From the NCBI GenBank assembly GCA_016934695.1, contig JAFGSH010000263.1, positions 1 through 7,707 on the forward strand: DNA of 7,707 bases, in the 5' to 3' direction. Source of the stretch: Deltaproteobacteria bacterium. GTDB taxonomy: Bacteria; Desulfobacterota; Syntrophia; Syntrophales; UBA2210. The notes under the pieces were generated by a model that was not told the origin of the DNA, made no database searches, and saw only the letters and a program-made list of their open reading frames with translations. This document shows, piece after piece, positions 1 through 6,406 of this stretch; position 1 is the first letter of the stretch, and the number at the start of each line of letters is the position of its first letter. The translations under genes and the position numbers were made by a program.

Positions 1-48
1 CCCCCGGGGAAGTCGAACATCGACATGATCAGCGGACGGGTGGGGTAA
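1..48 (+). CDS. ilvB: C-terminal end of acetolactate synthase large subunit (partial)
   Basis: An open frame enters from the left edge and ends with TAA at 46-48. The 15 visible residues read PPGKSNIDMISGRVG. A proline/glycine-rich stretch followed by a short D-M-I tail is how many IlvB-type acetolactate synthase large subunits end. The gene lies 61 bases before ilvH, where ilvB is expected in most bacteria. The large subunit is the ThDP- and FAD-dependent catalytic chain that condenses pyruvate with pyruvate or 2-oxobutyrate. The call rests mainly on context, because no catalytic motif lies inside the window. Any gene preceding ilvH would give the same picture, so this is probable rather than certain. 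Confidence 0.7.
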   Translation, partial: PPGKSNIDMISGRVG

Positions 49-93
49 GGCGCCGTGGACGGACAATCCGGGCATATGATGGATCATTATACG

Positions 94-99
94 AAAGGA
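94..99 (+). promoter_or_regulatory. Ribosome binding site of ilvH
   Basis: AAAGGA lies 10 bases before the ATG at 110. It supports that start over the two ATGs at 76 and 79, which are in other frames. The 61-base gap after the upstream gene holds no clear terminator, which suggests co-transcription. Confidence 0.6.
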
Positions 100-109
100 C
101 GGATATACG

Positions 110-598
110 ATGGGAGTACGAGAACGGATACTGGCGATACTGGTCAATAACAAACCGGGCGTCCTGGCCCGGGTTGCCGGCGTGTTCGGAAGGCTCGGAT
201 ACAACATCGAGAGTCTCTGCGTGGCGGAGACGATCTCTCCCGAGATCTCCCGGATAACGTCGATCACCAACGCTGATTCGGACTTTATCGAGAAGGTGAT
301 GAAACAGCTGGGCAGGCTGGTGGACGTCATCGAGGTTGCTGAGCTGGTCCCGGGGGAGTCCGCCCAGCGGGAGATGATCCTGATCGGTATCAAGCTGAAT
401 CAGAAGAACAGGCAGGAGGTGGTGCAGGCCGTCGGCATGTTCGACTGCACGATCGTTTCCCTGAGGAACAATTACTGCGTCATACAGGTCGCGGGGAGCA
501 GGGGGGAGGTGGAGACGGTCATCAACTACATGAGGCCCTTCGGTATCGACAAGATCGCCCGAACGGGGGTACTTGCCCTACATCATGAAGAAAATTAA
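110..598 (+). CDS. ilvH: Acetolactate synthase small (regulatory) subunit
   Basis: This is the regulatory chain of acetohydroxyacid synthase, the first common enzyme of valine, leucine and isoleucine synthesis, acting in the cytoplasm. It stimulates the large subunit and carries feedback inhibition by valine. At 162 residues it matches the usual length of about 160. Residues 6-78 form an N-terminal ACT domain with the typical NKPGVLARVAGVF and GYNIESL segments. Residues 84-160 are the C-terminal ALS-ss domain. By alignment from memory, N14, G17 and N32 correspond to E. coli IlvH N11, G14 and N29, where changes relieve valine inhibition. All three are conserved, so the enzyme is inferred to be valine-sensitive. 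The ATG start is supported by AAAGGA 10 bases upstream. The gene sits between a probable ilvB end and ileS on the same strand. It appears complete. Confidence 0.96.
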   Translation: MGVRERILAILVNNKPGVLARVAGVFGRLGYNIESLCVAETISPEISRITSITNADSDFIEKVMKQLGRLVDVIEVAELVPGESAQREMILIGIKLNQKNRQEVVQAVGMFDCTIVSLRNNYCVIQVAGSRGEVETVINYMRPFGIDKIARTGVLALHHEEN

Positions 599-639
599 TT
601 CGGCGGAGGCGGGTTAATCGGTTGCCTGTACGTGGTAAA

Positions 640-679
640 GTGTGATATCAAACCAGATTCATAAATTTCAAGATCACAC
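640..679. repeat. Inverted repeat in the ilvH-ileS gap (ileS leader)
   Basis: GTGTGAT at 640-646 and ATCACAC at 673-679 are perfect 7-base inverted repeats separated by 26 AT-rich bases. They end six bases before the ileS Shine-Dalgarno sequence at 685-690. The pair could fold into a long-loop hairpin in the ileS leader or serve as two half-sites for a regulator. A weak promoter-like pair, TTGCCT at 622-627 and TATCAA at 646-651 with an 18-base spacer, overlaps the left arm. The repeat is plainly visible; its function is guesswork. Confidence 0.35.
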
Positions 680-684
680 ATACC

Positions 685-690
685 CAGGAG
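685..690 (+). promoter_or_regulatory. Ribosome binding site of ileS
   Basis: CAGGAG lies seven bases before the ATG at 698. It fixes the start, which also aligns with the usual IleRS N-terminus (a short acidic or basic lead followed by T-L-N-L-P). Confidence 0.75.
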
Positions 691-697
691 ATCGATA

Positions 698-3487
698 ATG
701 GATTACAGGGACACGTTGAATCTGCCGAAGACGGACTTTGCGATGAAGGCGAATCTGGCCCGCAAGGAGCCGGAGCAGCTTGAAAAGTGGCACGCGATCG
801 ATATCTACGGAAAGATACGGCAGGTCGCCGGGGGGCGCGAGCGGTACATCCTGCATGACGGTCCTCCCTATGCGAACGGGGACATCCACCTCGGGACCGC
901 GCTCAACAAGATCATCAAGGATATCGTCATAAAGGCCAAGAGCATGGCCGGGTTCGACTGCGTCTATGTCCCGGGGTGGGACTGCCACGGTCTCCCCATC
1001 GAGCACCAGGTCGACCAGGAACTGGGCGAGAGGCAGCACACCATCCCGCAGGCGGAGAAGCGGAGGCTCTGTCGCACCTATGCCTCCAAGTATCTCGACA
1101 TCCAGCGAAGACAGTTCAAACGGTTCGGCGTATTCGGCGAGTGGGACCATCCGTACGTGACGATGGACTACGACTACGAGGCCACCACGGTCGAGGAGTT
1201 CGGGAAGCTGCTGCTCAACGGCGACGTCTACAAGGGGAAGAAGCCGGTCTACTGGTGCGCCTCCTGCAAGACGGCGCTCGCCGAGGCGGAGGTGGAGTAC
1301 GCCGACCACACCACCCCCTCCATCTACGTGAAGTTCCCGATGGTATCCGATCCGTCCCCCATCTTTCCCGAGCTTGCCGGCGAGAAGGTGAGCGTGGTGA
1401 TCTGGACGACCACGCCTTGGACGATCCCCGCCAACCTCGCCATCGCCCTCCACAAGGACTTCGGCTACGCGGCGGTCAGGGTGAAGGGGGAGGTCCTGAT
1501 CTTCGCCGAGGAGCTTCTGGATTACTGTCTCGACGCCTTCGGCTTCAGGGGAGAGCAGTACGAGATCCTGGAGACCTTCAAGGGGGCAGCCCTCGAGGGC
1601 TTGAAATGCCGGCACCCCTTCATCGACCGCGACAGCGTTCTGATCCTCGCCCCCTTCGTGACCCTGGACGCCGGGACGGGGTGCGTCCATATCGCCCCCG
1701 GCCACGGCCAGGAGGACTATGAGATCGGCCTCGAGTACGGCCTGGATGTCTATGCCCCGGTGGATGACGACGGCAGATTCACCCCCGACGTGCCCTTCTT
1801 CGGCGGCGGGTTCGTATTCGACACGAACGAGGCGGTGAACGAGAAACTCAAGGAAGTGGGGGCCCTCCTGGGCAGCATGGACATCGAGCACCAGTACCCC
1901 CACTGCTGGCGGTGCAAGAATCCCATCATCTTCCGGTCGACGGAGCAGTGGTTCATCTCGATGGAGAAGAACGGTCTGCGTGAGAAGGCCCTCGCCGCCA
2001 TCGACACCGTCACCTGGGTTCCCTCGTGGGGGCGCGACCGGATATACGGGATGATCGAAAACCGGCCCGACTGGTGCATATCGCGGCAGCGCTCGTGGGG
2101 GGTCCCCATCACGGTCTTCTACTGCAAGGGATGCGGCGCATACCTGGCCACGAAGGAGATCCTCGATCACGTCGTTGCCCTGGTCAGGGAGCACGGTGCC
2201 GACGTCTGGTTCGAACGTGATGCGAAGGACCTCCTCCCCGGCGGGACGGCCTGTCCCGATTGCGGCGGGAAGGAGTTTAAAAAGGAGACCAACATTCTCG
2301 ACGTCTGGTTCGACTCCGGCGTCAGTCACGCGGCAGTGCTGGAGAAGCGCGACGATCTGGGATCGCCCTGCGACATGTACCTGGAGGGGAGCGACCAGCA
2401 CCGGGGATGGTTCCACTCCTCCCTCCTGGAGTCGGTAGGGACGCGGGGCAGGGCACCCTACAAGAATGTCCTGACCCACGGCTTCGTCGTCGACGGCGAG
2501 GGAAAGAAGATGTCCAAGTCGCTGGGGAATTTTGTCGATCCCCAGCAGATGGTAGACCAGTACGGGGCGGAAATCCTCCGCCTGTGGGTCGCCGCCGAGG
2601 ACTACACACTCGATATCAGGATATCCGAGGAGATCATGAAGCGTCTTGTCGAGGCGTACCGGCGGATCCGCAATACGAGCAGGTACATACTGGGGAACCT
2701 GTACGATTTCGACTGTCAGAGGGATCTGGTGCCCGTGGAGGATATGGAAGAGATCGACCGGTGGGCCCTCCACCGCCTCCAGGAGATCATTCAGCGGGTG
2801 AGGGGTGCGTACGAAAATTATCAGTTCCATGCCGTGTACTACACGCTGTACAACTTCTGCAGCGTGGACCTGAGCGCCCTCTACCTCGATGTCCTGAAGG
2901 ACCGGCTCTACACCTCGAAGGCCGCGTCGCGCGAGCGGCGGTCCGCGCAGAGCGCGATGTATATCATCCTTGACGCCATGGTGCGGCTCCTCGCCCCGGT
3001 TCTCGTCTTTACCGCGGAGGAGATATGGGCGCATATGCCCTCTTATGAGGGGAAGGCCGAGAGCGTCCACATGACCCGGTTCCCCGATGTCGACCCCCGC
3101 TGCCGCGATGAAGAGCTCGGGAGGAAGTGGGAGACGCTGATCGCCGTGAGGGGAGAGGTCTCGAAGGCGATCGAAATGGCCCGACAGCAGAAGGTGGTCG
3201 GCCACTCTCTCGACAGCCGTGTGGCCATCTGTGCCCCGGAGAAACTGCAGGGCCTGCTGGCCGAGTATCGCGAAACGATGAAAGACCTCCTGATCGTCTC
3301 CCAGGTGGACCTTGTGTCGGAGGGGGCGCTTCCCGATCCTTACGAGAGCACGGAGGTCAAGGGTCTGAAGATCGAGGTCGCGAAGGCGCGGGGGGTGAAG
3401 TGCGAGCGGTGCTGGAACTACAGCGAGACGGTGGGTGACGATGCCGATCACCCGACGATCTGTACGCGGTGTGCGCGGAATCTGTAG
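698..3487 (+). CDS. ileS: Isoleucyl-tRNA synthetase
   Basis: This class I aminoacyl-tRNA synthetase attaches isoleucine to tRNA-Ile in the cytoplasm and hydrolyses mischarged valine. Its 929 residues match bacterial type 1 IleRS. The HIGH-type signature is PYANGDIHLGTALN (57-70), reading HLGT at 64-67, followed by GWDCHGLPIE (93-102). The CP1 editing domain contains TTTPWT and GTGCVHIAPGHGQEDY (326-341), where D340 matches the conserved editing aspartate. DVWFDSG and EGSDQHRGWF precede KMSKS at 604-608. The anticodon-binding helical domain follows. A C-terminal zinc finger has C902, C905, C922 and C925. Extra CxxC pairs lie at 187/190, 403/406, 476/479 and 519/522; the last two probably form a zinc ribbon inserted in the catalytic core. 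The gene lies 98 bases after ilvH and nine before lspA. It uses no TTA, CTA or TCA codons. It appears complete and functional. Confidence 0.98.
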   Translation: MDYRDTLNLPKTDFAMKANLARKEPEQLEKWHAIDIYGKIRQVAGGRERYILHDGPPYANGDIHLGTALNKIIKDIVIKAKSMAGFDCVYVPGWDCHGLPIEHQVDQELGERQHTIPQAEKRRLCRTYASKYLDIQRRQFKRFGVFGEWDHPYVTMDYDYEATTVEEFGKLLLNGDVYKGKKPVYWCASCKTALAEAEVEYADHTTPSIYVKFPMVSDPSPIFPELAGEKVSVVIWTTTPWTIPANLAIALHKDFGYAAVRVKGEVLIFAEELLDYCLDAFGFRGEQYEILETFKGAALEGLKCRHPFIDRDSVLILAPFVTLDAGTGCVHIAPGHGQEDYEIGLEYGLDVYAPVDDDGRFTPDVPFFGGGFVFDTNEAVNEKLKEVGALLGSMDIEHQYPHCWRCKNPIIFRSTEQWFISMEKNGLREKALAAIDTVTWVPSWGRDRIYGMIENRPDWCISRQRSWGVPITVFYCKGCGAYLATKEILDHVVALVREHGADVWFERDAKDLLPGGTACPDCGGKEFKKETNILDVWFDSGVSHAAVLEKRDDLGSPCDMYLEGSDQHRGWFHSSLLESVGTRGRAPYKNVLTHGFVVDGEGKKMSKSLGNFVDPQQMVDQYGAEILRLWVAAEDYTLDIRISEEIMKRLVEAYRRIRNTSRYILGNLYDFDCQRDLVPVEDMEEIDRWALHRLQEIIQRVRGAYENYQFHAVYYTLYNFCSVDLSALYLDVLKDRLYTSKAASRERRSAQSAMYIILDAMVRLLAPVLVFTAEEIWAHMPSYEGKAESVHMTRFPDVDPRCRDEELGRKWETLIAVRGEVSKAIEMARQQKVVGHSLDSRVAICAPEKLQGLLAEYRETMKDLLIVSQVDLVSEGALPDPYESTEVKGLKIEVAKARGVKCERCWNYSETVGDDADHPTICTRCARNL

Positions 3488-3491
3488 GAGG
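3486..3491 (+). promoter_or_regulatory. Ribosome binding site that sets the GTG start of lspA
   Basis: A full AGGAGG overlaps the ileS stop codon (TAG at 3485-3487) and lies five bases before GTG at 3497. The nearby ATG at 3510 is in another frame, so GTG is the start. The overlap with the ileS stop suggests translational coupling. Confidence 0.8.
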
Positions 3492-3496
3492 TCGCG

Positions 3497-3997
3497 GTGA
3501 GGAGAAACCATGGAATCTTCGTGGCGACGCTGGCGCTGGTCGTGGGTCTGGACCGGATCTCGAAGTGGTACATCGACTCGACGATGGCCCTCCATGACTC
3601 CTATCCGGTCATCGACGGGTTGTTCAATATCACCTATGTGCGCAACCCGGGCGCTGCCTTCGGGTTCCTGTCGAATGCCGCTCCCCTCTTCCGGTCGGGG
3701 TTCCTGATCACCGTTTCGACGGCCGCCGTCCTGATGATCCTGTACTATCTCGCGCGGAACCGGTCCGCCGGGCTGCTGCTTGTGACCGCCCTCTCGCTGA
3801 TCGTGGGCGGGGCCGCGGGGAACCTGATCGACCGCGTGCTGTTCGGGAATGTGATCGATTTCCTCGACGTCTACGTCGGGTCTTACCACTGGCCCGCCTT
3901 CAATGTGGCCGATTCGGCCATATCGGTCGGTGCCATCCTGCTTGTCGTTGAACTGTTCAGAAAACGACGGGATGAGCTCACCGCGGCAGGAGAATAA
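3497..3997 (+). CDS. lspA: Lipoprotein signal peptidase (signal peptidase II)
   Basis: This inner-membrane aspartyl protease (family A8) cleaves the signal peptide of diacylglyceryl-modified prolipoproteins just before the lipobox cysteine. It has 166 residues, a normal length, and four hydrophobic segments at roughly 6-24, 66-86, 90-107 and 137-153. Conserved blocks are D20 in LDRISKWY, YVRNPGAAFGFL (47-58), GGAAGNLIDRVLFGNVIDF (104-122) and FNVADSAISVGA (135-146). By comparison with P. aeruginosa LspA, the catalytic pair should be D121 and D139, with N109, R113 and N136 nearby. Translation starts at GTG, nine bases after ileS, behind a strong Shine-Dalgarno sequence. The ileS-lspA pairing is widespread in bacteria. 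Its last 20 bases overlap the end of the convergent 3D lipoprotein gene. That protein and DctP in this window both have lipoboxes and would be substrates. Confidence 0.97.
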   Translation: MRRNHGIFVATLALVVGLDRISKWYIDSTMALHDSYPVIDGLFNITYVRNPGAAFGFLSNAAPLFRSGFLITVSTAAVLMILYYLARNRSAGLLLVTALSLIVGGAAGNLIDRVLFGNVIDFLDVYVGSYHWPAFNVADSAISVGAILLVVELFRKRRDELTAAGE

Positions 3998-4460
3998 CCA
4001 CCTTCAGATATTTCCTCCCCCACGCGAGGGCGTCATCACGGTCGAAAAAGAAGACATCGATGTGATCCCCCTTGAGGGCGCTCCCCGTGTCGTGGACCTC
4101 CCCCCATCCGTATCCCGGGACGTACATCTTGGTCCCGAAGGGGTACCGGCGGATGTCCGCCGCGATCGTCCCGTGTTTCGCCTTCGTTCCGTCGGCCGTG
4201 ATGCCGACCTCTTTTCTCTGCCCCTCGAGCGGTCCATAGGCGTAGACCGGCGGGCCGATGCACCAGTATTTCCTTTCCCATCCGCACGACTCGGCACCGG
4301 GATCGTAGGCGGTGACGAGCATGGTGCGGGTCACTCTCTGGTACTCCCTCTCCTTCTTGGGCAGGAGACAGCATCCCTGGAGGAAAAGGAGGAGGAGAAG
4401 AGGGATCAGACTCAGGCAGATCCCCGTCTGTGTCCTGGTCGCATCGGATGACTTGCGCAT
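3978..4460 (-). CDS. 3D-domain lipoprotein, probable peptidoglycan-active enzyme
   Basis: This 160-residue protein has a charged N-terminus, a hydrophobic stretch at 14-27 and a lipobox LQGC with C30 as the lipidated cysteine. Residue +2 is also Cys, not Asp, so outer-membrane sorting is expected by the E. coli Lol rule. Residues 46-158 form a 3D domain. It has LVTAYDP near its start, GITADGT at 86-92, and the three name-giving aspartates D102 (IAAD), D124 (EVHDTGSALKG) and D135 (HIDVFF), spaced 22 and 11 residues. The 3D domain is the catalytic core of MltA-type and YuiC-type lytic transglycosylases, so cleavage of peptidoglycan glycan strands is likely but unproven. C59 and C67 could form a disulfide. 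There is no other domain. The start follows only a weak TAGGG. It lies 102 bases after dctM on the same strand and overlaps the lspA end tail to tail by 20 bases. Confidence 0.88.
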   Translation of the reverse strand: MRKSSDATRTQTGICLSLIPLLLLLFLQGCCLLPKKEREYQRVTRTMLVTAYDPGAESCGWERKYWCIGPPVYAYGPLEGQRKEVGITADGTKAKHGTIAADIRRYPFGTKMYVPGYGWGEVHDTGSALKGDHIDVFFFDRDDALAWGRKYLKVVILLPR

Positions 4461-4562
4461 GGTGGATACCCTACCATACCGGGTGCGTATCTTTCAAGAA
4501 AGGAGCGGACACGGAGGGCGGATGTGCCCCTTTGCACCGGCGTTGTGTCACGCGCGGGCACT

Positions 4563-5864
4563 TTACCCCATCAGGCCGGGGAGAAAGAGGGCGAGCTGGG
4601 GGAAGGGGATGAGGAGGAGGGTCCCGATGATCAGGGCCGCCAGAAAGGGGAGTGCCCCCCTGAAGATGACCTCGAGCGGGACGTCTCTGGCAACACCGCT
4701 GACCACGTAGACGTTGATCCCCACGGGGGGGGTGATCACGCCGATCTGGGTCACCAGGACGATGACGACGCCGAACCATATCGGGTCGTAGCCCAGGAAC
4801 AGGATCACGGGGTAGAAGATGGGAATGGTGAGCATGATGAGGGCCAGGGCGTCCATGACGCATCCCCCGACAAGGTATACCGCAATAATAAGCAGCATGA
4901 TGGCCCAGCGCGGAAGCTGTATCTCCGAAACCCCCTGCGCGATATCGAAGGGAATCCGGGTCACCGCCAGGAAGTGGCCGAATATCGTCGCCCCGGCGAC
5001 GATCACGAGGATCATGCAGGATATCCGGGTCGTCTCGAAAAGGGCGGCGAGAAACCCCTTCATGGTGAGATTGCGTCCGGCAAGCGCCAGGAGGAGCGTG
5101 CCGCAGGCGCCGATCGCACCGGCCTCCGTGGGGGTGAAGATCCCCAGGAAGAGGCCGCCCATGATCAGGATAAAGAGGAGCAGGGTTTCGATGAGGCCCG
5201 AGAGGGATGCCCATCTGTCCCGGAAGGAAAATTTCGGTCCCTTCGGTCCGAGTTCCGGTCTCAGGCGCGTCCATATGACGATGACGAGGGTGAAGAGGAG
5301 GGTCAGGAGAATCCCCGGCAGGATGCCGGCCATAAAGAGTCTGCCGATGGACTGCTCCGTCAGTATCCCGTAGACCATGAATATGACGCTCGGAGGGATC
5401 AGGATGCCGAGACTTCCCCCCGCGGCGACGACCCCCGTCGCAAGCTCGGGCTTGTAATGATACCGCTTCATCTCCGGGAGGGTTGCCGCGCCCATGGTCG
5501 CGGCGGTTGCGTTGGTGGAGCCGCAGATGGCTGAAAAGGCCGAGCATGCCCCCACCGTCGCAACGGCGAGTCCCCCGGGCCAGTGACCGATGAAGGCATA
5601 GGCCGCGTTGAACAGTCTCGTGCTGATGCCGGAATGATAAGCGAGCTGTCCCATAAGAACGAAGAGCGGGATCACGGTCAGGCTGTAGGATCCGAAGACG
5701 GAAAAGAGATCCTTCGCGATCATGCTCATGGATGCGTCGAAGGAAACGGTATACCCGAAGCCGACGAACCCCACCGCCGCCATGACGAAGCCGACGGGCA
5801 TCCTCAGGAACATCAATATGAAAAGGGCGGCAATCCCTATGAGTCCCGCTGCCGTAGGGGTCAC
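4563..5864 (-). CDS. dctM: TRAP transporter large permease (DctM family)
   Basis: This is the 12-TM-class channel subunit of a tripartite ATP-independent periplasmic transporter. It couples solute uptake to an ion gradient, usually sodium, across the inner membrane. From the GTG at 5864 it has 433 residues, the normal family length. Visible family motifs are CGSTNATAATMG (114-125), LIPPSVIFMVYG (155-166), TPTEAGA (244-250) and ITPPVGIN (377-384), set among many hydrophobic helices. The frame stays open upstream to an ATG at 6029. That 55-residue extension is not membrane-like and lies inside dctQ, so I reject it. The GTG start is favoured by AAGAGGA seven bases before it and by its four-base GTGA overlap with the dctQ stop. 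The substrate cannot be read from the sequence. Symbols follow the family name and do not imply proven C4-dicarboxylate transport. Confidence 0.96.
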   Translation of the reverse strand: MTPTAAGLIGIAALFILMFLRMPVGFVMAAVGFVGFGYTVSFDASMSMIAKDLFSVFGSYSLTVIPLFVLMGQLAYHSGISTRLFNAAYAFIGHWPGGLAVATVGACSAFSAICGSTNATAATMGAATLPEMKRYHYKPELATGVVAAGGSLGILIPPSVIFMVYGILTEQSIGRLFMAGILPGILLTLLFTLVIVIWTRLRPELGPKGPKFSFRDRWASLSGLIETLLLFILIMGGLFLGIFTPTEAGAIGACGTLLLALAGRNLTMKGFLAALFETTRISCMILVIVAGATIFGHFLAVTRIPFDIAQGVSEIQLPRWAIMLLIIAVYLVGGCVMDALALIMLTIPIFYPVILFLGYDPIWFGVVIVLVTQIGVITPPVGINVYVVSGVARDVPLEVIFRGALPFLAALIIGTLLLIPFPQLALFLPGLMG

Positions 5865-6343
5865 TGGACAATCCTCTTGAGCGATCTGTAAAGGTCTGTT
5901 GCAAGAACGAGGCACGCGAGGCAGCAGCCGATCGCTATGCCGAACATGAAGGGATAGACCGGGAGCGCAATGGTGAGGGATACCTCGCCGGTACGCTTGA
6001 GGTCCATGGCGTATACGGCACTCTGCCACGTGATGATTCCGAAGAGCAGGGTGCTCAGCAGATCGACGGCCGCGGCGGTGACGAGCTGGGCCCTTTCAGG
6101 CATCCTTTGGGTGAGAAACTCAACGGCGATATGTCCCTTCTGCATCGTGGTATACGCCAGGGCGAAAGCAACGCCGACCGTTCCCATGAGCCCCACAATC
6201 TCATATGTTCCGGGGATGGGGTGCCGGAAAAAGCGCAACACCACGTCGGCGCAGGTGAGGACCATCATCACCAGGATGGCACCCCCCGCCAGCCAGTTGA
6301 ACGCACCGCTGAGGGCGTGCATCTGTTTTTCCAGCCGTATCAT
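5861..6343 (-). CDS. dctQ: TRAP transporter small permease (DctQ family)
   Basis: This is the small membrane subunit of the TRAP transporter, which pairs with DctM and supports it in the inner membrane. It has 160 residues with four predicted transmembrane helices at about 13-33, 46-66, 88-108 and 128-148, as is normal for the family. The conserved block between helices 1 and 2, VLRFF followed by PGTYEIVGLMG (45-55 for the latter), and the following MQKGHIAVEFL are typical of DctQ proteins. The start at 6343 has GAGG a few bases upstream (6351-6348). The stop overlaps the dctM GTG by four bases. It lies 63 bases downstream of dctP, across a possible hairpin. The individual residues are poorly conserved in this family, so the call rests on topology, the loop motif and gene order together. 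Confidence 0.93.
   Translation of the reverse strand: MIRLEKQMHALSGAFNWLAGGAILVMMVLTCADVVLRFFRHPIPGTYEIVGLMGTVGVAFALAYTTMQKGHIAVEFLTQRMPERAQLVTAAAVDLLSTLLFGIITWQSAVYAMDLKRTGEVSLTIALPVYPFMFGIAIGCCLACLVLATDLYRSLKRIVQ
5872..5878 (-). promoter_or_regulatory. Ribosome binding site for the GTG start of dctM, inside dctQ
   Basis: On the minus strand AAGAGGA lies seven bases before GTG (5864-5862), within the last codons of dctQ. With the GTGA stop/start overlap at 5864-5861 it points to translational coupling of the two membrane subunits, which work as a complex. Confidence 0.75.
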
Positions 6344-6357
6344 ATGACCTCAGACAG

Positions 6358-6398
6358 AGGGGCTCGGGTCACGAGACGCATCCCGCTCCCCGGCCCCT
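6358..6398 (-). promoter_or_regulatory. GC-rich hairpin between dctP and dctQ
   Basis: In the 63-base dctP-dctQ gap, AGGGGC (6358-6363) pairs with GCCCCT (6393-6398), and CGGG (6365-6368) continues with CCCG (6389-6392), leaving T6364 bulged and a 20-base loop. That gives a roughly 10-pair GC-rich stem. There is no T-run after it on the minus strand, so it is not a simple intrinsic terminator. In binding-protein transporter operons such a hairpin often protects the upstream mRNA, which would give more binding protein than permease. That role is inferred. Confidence 0.45.
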
Positions 6399-6406
6399 GA
6401 TCCTTG

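Noticed and set aside
641..678. CRP/FNR-type operator from TGTGAT and ATCACA
   Set aside because: The half-sites are 26 bases apart, whereas CRP sites have about six bases between TGTGA and TCACA.
599..697. T-box riboswitch upstream of ileS
   Set aside because: The gap is too short and lacks the conserved T-box bulge sequence and an intrinsic terminator.
674..3889. A 1,071-codon minus-strand frame as a real gene
   Set aside because: It is exactly in register with ileS and lspA, whose motifs are clear on the plus strand. Its product is rich in R, H, D, P, V, L and G with no domain I recognise, as expected of an antisense shadow.
4468..4497. Promoter for the 3D lipoprotein gene (minus-strand TTGAAA, 18-base spacer, TAGGGT)
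   Set aside because: The -10 match is poor and transcription would start at the start codon itself, leaving no ribosome binding site.
4471..5904. A 477-codon minus-strand frame overlapping dctM
   Set aside because: It is a shifted frame of the same strand, without hydrophobic helices, rich in R, H, D, P and G. dctM has clear family motifs in the other frame.
5865..6029. Longer dctM starting at the ATG at 6029 (488 residues)
   Set aside because: The extra 55 residues are polar and unlike a DctM N-terminus, and they lie inside dctQ. The GTG at 5864 has a good ribosome binding site and gives the normal 433 residues.
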